Shown here: piece by piece, positions 57,935-64,000 of the stretch
How positions within the stretch are numbered: the stretch's first letter is position 1
Layout of the letters: each line of letters opens with the position of its first letter
NCBI GenBank assembly: GCA_001599595.1
Contig: BCHH01000005.1
Coordinates: forward strand, 334,608-398,607
Direction: 5' to 3'
From: Beverwykella pulmonaria
Taxonomy: Eukaryota; Ascomycota; Dothideomycetes; Pleosporales; Melanommataceae
DNA length: 64,000 bases
Notes under the pieces: model-generated
Seen by the model: only the letters and a program-made list of their open reading frames with translations
What the model was told of the DNA's origin: nothing
The model's database searches: none
Position numbers and translations under genes: made by a program

Positions 57935-58450
57935 GAAGTCGACAATACGTGTGCCAGCACAGCGTAAGAGATGTATGTACCGGGAGTCTTTGCTTTGGCT
58001 ACTTTCCACACACACTAAGGCTCGGCGTTTGAATATTCAGGTCAAGCGACAAAGAGAGGCATAGCTATGGCGTTCTTGTTTTAATTCCTTGGGAGACGGA
58101 GATTGGGTTTGAAGTCTTCCAAGGTCGTGTATAGGTCGAATATCATCATTATTATCAAGTGATGAAGATCAAAGTTAGATTGCGTGCAATAAGCAGAAGC
58201 TGGTGAGCACGAAGAAACACATCATGATGGTAGCTTTTTCTCTTTGGTTTCGCGCTCGAATTGCGAAAAGGATTGATAGGTTCATAGGCGGGGTGCCCTC
58301 GCTTAAACATGCCCTGTGTGTGACACGAACGCGTCGAAGGGAAATGCGGTTCAACATGGACAACACAGACAACACTCACTGCAGCTCAAACGCCACAAGA
58401 TCGCAACCACAAACCATTGCTGCTCTCTATGGAGCTACAGCGTCGCGACC
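57935..58450. other. Intergenic, no gene recognised
   Basis: 3' UTR of the CTL gene and promoter of the GCP2 gene. No supported frame. Confidence 0.45.
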
Positions 58451-61343
58451 ATGTCTTCTCGCAACCCCCCGAACCTGAAGTCTACCGCTGAGAGAAAGTC
58501 CGCCAATCCCACATCGTCGACTCGACCCCGCGTCCCATCTGGCACGGGCATGGAGAATGAGCAGCGCGGTTCGACATCGTCCCATGCGCGCAAGCAGTCT
58601 GTGGGACCAGGACCAACCGGCGAGAGGCGAACAGAAAGGAGGGAGGTGAGGGAGAGAGAAACCGAAATACGGAGGACGAGGACACGCAGCCCGCTGAAGC
58701 ATTCTACGGAAAGCAGAGTCAATGCGAGAAGTCGCACAGAGAAGCCAGCGCGGCAGGAAAGAGCATCTGGGAGTACTGCTGCTGCTGTGCGAAAGACACC
58801 TGAGGAACCCCAAGGTACATGGTGACCCCATCAAGGCGTCGATGAAGCTGTCCAGCCACGTACTCATGCAAAAGCTGACTGCTTCAGCACCATGGGAACC
58901 GCAGGCCGTTCTCATACCTCACACAACCGCTCCGCTGGCGTCGCGCATATCCATACCTCCCCTCGCATCGACCGCTCCGTCTGCGCTTCAACCGCAACCG
59001 CTGAGTCAATTGTCTCTGGACGCCCAGGAAAGCGCGATAATCGAGGACCTGCTGTTCGTTTTCATGGGATTTGAAGGACAATATGTCCGCTTCAGCGACG
59101 CGTACAACCCGCACGACGAGAAAGAGCGGCTCGTGGGACCTCAATTCCGTATCCTGCCTGGTTTAGACCCAAGCCTACGAGATCTGACCAAATCCATGCT
59201 GAAAATGGCAACTCATTACATTGCGGTGGAAACATGTGTGGAAGTGCTGAGCAGGGAGGAATATGGTGCTGTGAATCACTCACTCTGTGCCGCGGTCCGA
59301 CGATTGTTGAAAGAATACCTAACATTGATGGCGCAATTGGAACACCAAAAGCTGACCAATTCGTCATTTACACTTCACGTGCTCAACCTTCAGACGAAAC
59401 CAACGAGCCATATGCTCTTCCAGCTTTACACCACCGGCATTGAGTTGCTGAAGGCGAACGGCGTCCTGGAGACCGAAGACTCCGAAGACTCTGCGGATGA
59501 TACGGACGGTCTGGAAGGAATTTTGGAGTCCCTACGCGAAGGGGGGAATGTGGCACTCACGACCAAGAAGATATGCAAGGGCGGAAGTGTCCTTGGTCTC
59601 ATCACAAAACGGCTCTCCTCCATGTCAGGCGATCCTGCAGCTCGGTCACTCCTCACCACCCTCCTACGAGAAGCCAGCAGACCGTACATGTCTATGTTGA
59701 ACGAGTGGCTACATCATGGAGGAATAAAAGATCCACACGCGGAGTTCCTCATCAAAGAGCAAAAGAGCATCAAGAGGGAGCGGTTAGATCAGGATTACAC
59801 GGATGAATACTGGGAGAAACGGTATACAATACGAGACTCGCTCGTCCCGCCACAACTTGAGGGTGTCAAAGACAAAGTCCTTCTGGCTGGGAAATATCTC
59901 AACGTTGTCCGGGAATGCGGCGGCGTGGATATTAGCAAGGTGGTCCAGGATGTTCCGACAAGCTTCGACGACCCACGATTTCTGGACAACGTGAATTCCG
60001 CCTACGCATACGCCAACTCCTCACTCTTCGACCTACTCCTAACGACACACGCGCTTCCTGCAAGATTACGATCCCTGAAACACTACTTCTTCCTCGACCG
60101 TTCCGACTTCTTCTCCTACTTCCTCGAACTCGGCGCGTCAGAACTTAAGAAACCTGCACGAAATGTCAATATTGGGAAACTGCAGTCTCTGCTGGATATC
60201 GTTGTGCGGCAACCTGGCTCTGTGGCCGCGGAAGATCCTTATAAAGAAGACGTCAAAGTACAAATCAACGACATTGGACTCACGAATTGGCTGATGAAGA
60301 TTGTCACTGTCACGGGCTTGGATCAAGATGCTGCTAATTCCGGCTCGATATCGAACTATCTCACCCCCGCAAATACTGCGCCAGTAACGGATGACAGCAA
60401 CATCACAGGCTTCCAAGCACTCGTCTTTGACTACGCTATGCCATTCCCTCTGTCCCTGGTCGTGAGTAGGGTCACTCTGACCCGGTATCAGTTGCTATTC
60501 AGATATTTATTGAGCTTGCGGCATTTGGAGACAAGTCTCGTCGAGTGTTGGGGCGAGCAGGGAAAGAACAGAGCCTGGAAACATCGATCCAAAAACCCTC
60601 GAATCGAAGCCTGGAAACGGAGAGCGTGGACATTGCGAGCTCGCATGCTTGTGTTTGTTCAACAATTACTGTACTATTGCACCGCAGAAGTCATCGAGCC
60701 GAATTGGGTGTCTCTAATGTCAAGACTAAAAGAGGAGGGTAAGGAAGATGTGAAGGGTAAAGGCAAAACAACCGAAGGAGGGTCACCACAGGTGAAGAGA
60801 ACCGTGGACGAGCTGATGCAGGATCATGTTGATTTTTTGGCGACGTGCTTAAAGGAGTGCATGCTCACCAACTCCAAGCTGTTGCGAGTAAGTGCCCTGG
60901 TCACCCACACCCTCCTTATTCCCATACCAACATTTGTACAGATCAACAACAAGATAATGTCCACCTGCACCATGTTCGCTACCTTTACGCAATCTCTCTC
61001 CCGTTACCTCATCGTCGGGGACCCCGACCTCGTCTCCCAAGCCAATGCCATACAAGCCACCGCAAACGGAACCCTCAAACTCCCACCTAGCGCCTCCCAC
61101 CGCCACTCTAAATCCGTGTCCAATCAATACGTGTACGATCCCCAACGCGTGGACAAGATGTTCGACATGCTAGTCAAATACGAAGAGAACTTTGCAAGGC
61201 ATTTGAAAATATTGCTAGATACTTTGAATTACTTGGCTGCGACCGAGACAGTAGTTTTTTTGAGTTTGTGTGCGAGGTTGAGTTGTGCGGGGGAGGGCGG
61301 GTTTATTGCTGCAGCTGGGGAGGGAGCGTTTGGATCGAATTAG
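58451..61343 (+). CDS. GCP2: Gamma-tubulin complex component 2 (GCP2/Spc97)
   Basis: Exons 58451-58814, 58888-60887 and 60942-61343 give 921 residues. A disordered Arg/Ser/Thr-rich N-terminus (1-120) precedes the GRIP1 domain, with AIIEDLLFVFMGFEGQYVRF, HYIAVETCVEVLSREEYGAV and RPYMSMLNEWLHHGGIKDPH. The GRIP2 domain has SLKHYFFLDRSDFFSYFLEL, YAMPFPLSLVVSR and YQLLFRYLLSLRHLE. With GCP3 and gamma-tubulin it forms the small complex that nucleates microtubules at spindle pole bodies. The order of these blocks and the RSDFF motif favour GCP2 over GCP3. The last intron is 54 nt, a multiple of three without stops. ATG 58451 is the first in frame; upstream codons are open only by non-ATG starts. Confidence 0.92.
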
Positions 61344-62453
61344 GGTGGTATATGTGGAATGGATTTGGAAGGGGAGTTAGTACCAATGGTCGTTATGTTC
61401 TGCGACTAGGTCAAGCGTTTTTGTTGGCAGCTTGGGGGGTAGGCGTTATTGGTGTTCGATATACCATAACGGCATTATGGCTGTATTCTGAAATGATACT
61501 ATAATGTCTCTCAGCCGAGGGCAATTATCAGGCCTCGGCTCCGAAGTGTCCTCGCTCATTCTAGTCCCTATGCAATCGAACCGCTCAACTACCTGTTCCT
61601 CATAAATCTGGCATGTCGAACCACCACATCTAATCGTCAGCCTCACAAACCACACCTTCCCTCTGCTACAATCATACCTGGGTCTCACAGTCCGCCCGTC
61701 CCACACAATGTCCACCGTCGTACACATCCCATCACAATACCTATTCCCACTGAACCAAACCACTCGCCCGTTCAGGCCCTCTACTTCCCGACCACGCCCC
61801 GTAGGTACCTTCTCTTCCCATTGCCATCGAAACGGCATCCGAACGTTTACGTGGTGTTGGCAATGGTGCTGTTGGTGTGGTAGTTGGCGAAGTATGTCTA
61901 GTCTTGAAAGCAGGCGTACGGGGTGAGGGTCGTCATGCATGTGGCTATGATCTTGATGGTTGGAGATGGAGGCAGTGGTGGGATGGAAGTAGCAGTGGTG
62001 GTGGCGGCGGTGGTAGAGGATGAATGTAAATACATCGGTGGCATTGTAGGCGTCATAGATGTGGTAGCTTATCAGTGCGGGAGGGCAAGGAGGAGTGTGA
62101 GGACAGTCATGGTGGGCAGATGGATGAATGGGTGAGAGGAGAAAACGGAGAGGACGGAAATAATAGGGTGTGTGATTTTAAAGGTCCGCTCGAGAACAAA
62201 AGTGTGCGTGTAGAAGTGTTTGCTAGACACTGCAGTGGGTGGAAAAGGTGAAGATTTATTCTCGTTCTCGCCCGCACGAAGAATGTGATTGTATACTCGT
62301 ATTCTATGCCTGCAACATCCAGAGACCTGGGCGTTTCCCACTGGTTAAAAATTTGGTTGAGATTCGGATATTTCCTGGAAGCATCGGTCTTGCTCCAATT
62401 TTCCCGTCATGCGCTCAAATCTATATTCCCCGAACAAAGCACTATGCAACTCT
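61344..62453. other. Region with one unresolved coding-like stretch
   Basis: Apart from the uncertain entry at 61446-62110 I see nothing. Purine/GT-rich simple sequence lies at about 61960-62030. Confidence 0.4.
61446..62110 (-). pseudogene. Possible decayed or mis-modelled small secreted protein
   Basis: An ATG at 62110 starts MTVLTLLLALPH, like a signal peptide, then meets TGA TAA. The same frame reads on through a Thr/Pro-rich part (MTPTMPPMYLHSSSTTAATT) and TYFANYHTNSTIANTT, with two more stops; all four fit C-to-T change of CGA, CAA or CAG. A second frame, open from ATG 61940 to 61446, carries GRVVWFSGNRYCDGMCTTVD and VRLTIRCGGSTCQ, with paired cysteines and good coding character. I could not find splice sites that join the two. 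It may be a pseudogene, or a gene with introns I missed. Confidence 0.3.
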
Positions 62454-63296
62454 TCAACTTCTCTTCTTTGATTGCGAAGGAGCAGGGCTCGGACCCCGAC
62501 TACTTGGACCCGAATCCGTCTTTCCAGCCATCCAGCTAGCGAGATCGAAGTTCTGGAGTTTCGCAGCTGGGTTTTCGCCGCTGGGAGCTAGGGGGCTCTT
62601 CTTCTGCATTTCCTCGAACTCGGCGCGAGTCTCAGGGTCCACTGATTTATTGTCAGTATCATATAACGATGGTATGTAGGCGATTGTGTAGAATACGTAC
62701 TGTTCTCCATCAAATACGGCATCCCAAAGATCATCACCATCGAGAAAAGCGCCATAAGAATCATGGGGCTCTTCAAGAACGAGAGCGGGGAGACTGTATC
62801 ACACAAAATTAGCATCGCCTCCAGACCCCATTCTTCCGCTACAAGAGTACTCACAGCCTGCCCTCTCCTGATAATAGTACTTCATCCCCAACGGCCTCGC
62901 CTCCACGACCAACCCATTCCCGCCCTCTCCCCTCGACTCCCCCTTATTATCCCACTCATTCCCAATGAACGTCTGCCATGCCCGAATCACCTCCTTCTTC
63001 TCCCCGCTGCCCTCGACCGCCTCCTCGATGCTGACATCTAGTCGCAGCGGCTCGAACGCGTAGTCTCGGCAATGAACAGTGGCGAGATAGCTGCCAGCGC
63101 TGACGTTAGTAAAGCTGAAGGAGTTGGAGCGCGTGAGGTAGGCTTCTATGGGAGCGCCGGAGGAGTGAAGGGTTGCATGTGTGGAGGAGGGGAGCGTGGA
63201 TGGGTTTACGAGGGGCGTTGTGGGGATGTGGAGAGTGAAGCGAGCGGCGGATATGGTGGAGGCTAGCCAGGCTAGAGCTGCGAGGGACGTCCGCAT
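62454..63296 (-). CDS. EMC7: ER membrane complex subunit 7
   Basis: Exons 63296-62855, 62793-62701 and 62641-62454 give 240 residues, the usual EMC7 size. A signal peptide (about 1-19, ending ISA) precedes a lumenal beta-sandwich (about 20-140) with SFSFTNVSAGSYLATVHCRDYAFEP-type strands. One membrane helix follows (MILMALFSMVMIFGMPYLME, about 155-175). The cytosolic tail has DPETRAEFEEMQKKSPL, the conserved EMC7 tail block, and is Ser/Pro-rich to a basic end. The EMC inserts tail-anchored and multipass proteins into the ER membrane. Both introns are about 60 nt and restore phase. The in-frame upstream codons to 63395 would bury the signal peptide, so ATG 63296 was chosen. Confidence 0.9.
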
Positions 63297-64000
63297 CGCT
63301 ATGATGTTTGTGGGTGGAGATGGCGATGTCGGTGGTTCGCTGATGTTGCGGGAGAGCTTTCGTGATGGTTGATGGCTGGTTCGGAAACGGGACATCTTTC
63401 CTCCGATATTTACTGCAGGATTCTTGAACGTTTAGGATTTTTTACCATCACATCAAGTGTTGTAATTGACATAATGCCTTATTGTACATTGCTCAATTTT
63501 CTGGCGACTTAGTCTCTAAACATGCCAAAATGTCTCGTCATTAAGTGCATATATGCCTACTACCCGCCTTAGCACAACTGAAGTCTCAATACAGCCACTT
63601 ATATATGCCTGATGTGGAGAGAGGCGGCTTATACCGATAAACCCGCTTGCTTGTTTTCATCATTCTGTTGCTTTCTGCTGCCAGTAAATATCGGCTAAGA
63701 CGTACTGATAGTATATTGTGATGTATAAATTCGCCAAGGCTGCTGGGGATGGCAATCGCAGGTTGCACCAGCAGGCCTAAATATTACATTTCCAACATCC
63801 GTAATTTGACCTCCATCATCATAAACTCACACCCAAAACTGAGGAGCTGCCAGAAATTATCTACAAGAGCACGAAGCAGTTAAAACATTTTTTCCGGGAG
63901 AGTGACCCCCCGAATCGTCGACGTCGTCGATCGTGGGGTTTTGCTAGGACACAAAGGGCACAGTAGTATCTAAGGCTAATGAGTGGGTTTCGAGCAAAGT
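63297..64000. other. EMC7 upstream region to window end
   Basis: AT-rich, with no gene recognised. A GTCGACGACGTCGTCGAC-type palindromic run lies near 63915-63935. Confidence 0.4.

Overview
This is nuclear DNA from a filamentous ascomycete (Pezizomycotina). A Dothideomycete is my best guess, but that comes from general sequence character and I could not run a search. The signs are many short spliceosomal introns (mostly 46-105 nt, GTRNGT donors, CTAAC/CTGAC branch sites), compact genes on both strands, fungus-specific genes (ERG24, SEY1, SLY41, a secreted pectate lyase) and degenerate transposons whose stop codons look like C-to-T/G-to-A (RIP-type) damage. I see no rRNA or tRNA genes, no CRISPR array and no bacterial-style operons. 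Exon structures below were rebuilt by hand. Nearly all give an exact multiple of three and join conserved blocks across each intron. | Layout. 1-571: 5' part of a cysteine-rich secreted protein, cut by the window edge. 1993-5204: a head-to-head pair, an MRL1-type sorting receptor (minus) and the sterol C-14 reductase ERG24 (plus), then a degenerate five-copy repeat. 6560-7296: a dead gene for a fungal STAND/NLR-type N-terminal domain. 7759-13004: RCF2-like mitochondrial HIG1 protein and a Pumilio-family RNA-binding protein. 13600-16491: an S9-type serine hydrolase. 16769-17870: a dead Tc1/mariner transposase. 18426-25582: SLY41-like transporter, SEY1 ER-fusion GTPase and a Rab11/Ypt3 GTPase, a secretory-pathway group. 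26082-37572: a chromodomain plus CCCH zinc-finger protein, an APC amino-acid/choline permease, and a large SANT-like/WD40/zinc-ribbon protein. 39621-46775: ADP/ATP carrier, a Pro/Thr-rich hypothetical, pectate lyase and a Rab4-like GTPase. 47658-48872: a nest of DNA-transposon remnants, including a 711-bp element with 86-bp inverted repeats and a 119-bp hairpin. 49343-54047: a very large C2H2 protein of an uncharacterised fungal family. 55566-63296: choline-transporter-like protein, gamma-tubulin complex protein GCP2, a possible decayed small secreted protein, and EMC7. | How the genes relate. Most are housekeeping genes without pathway linkage. The recurrent theme is membrane and secretory function: MRL1, SLY41, SEY1, two Rabs, EMC7 and CTL. 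Two unrelated multidomain nuclear-looking proteins lie close together at 26-37.6 kb. The accessory character is concentrated at 5.2-7.3, 16.7-17.9 and 47.6-54 kb. | I found no obvious biosynthetic gene cluster. The best candidates for undescribed biology are the chromodomain-4xCCCH protein, the SANT/WD40/zinc-ribbon protein and the 1481-residue C2H2 protein beside the transposon nest.
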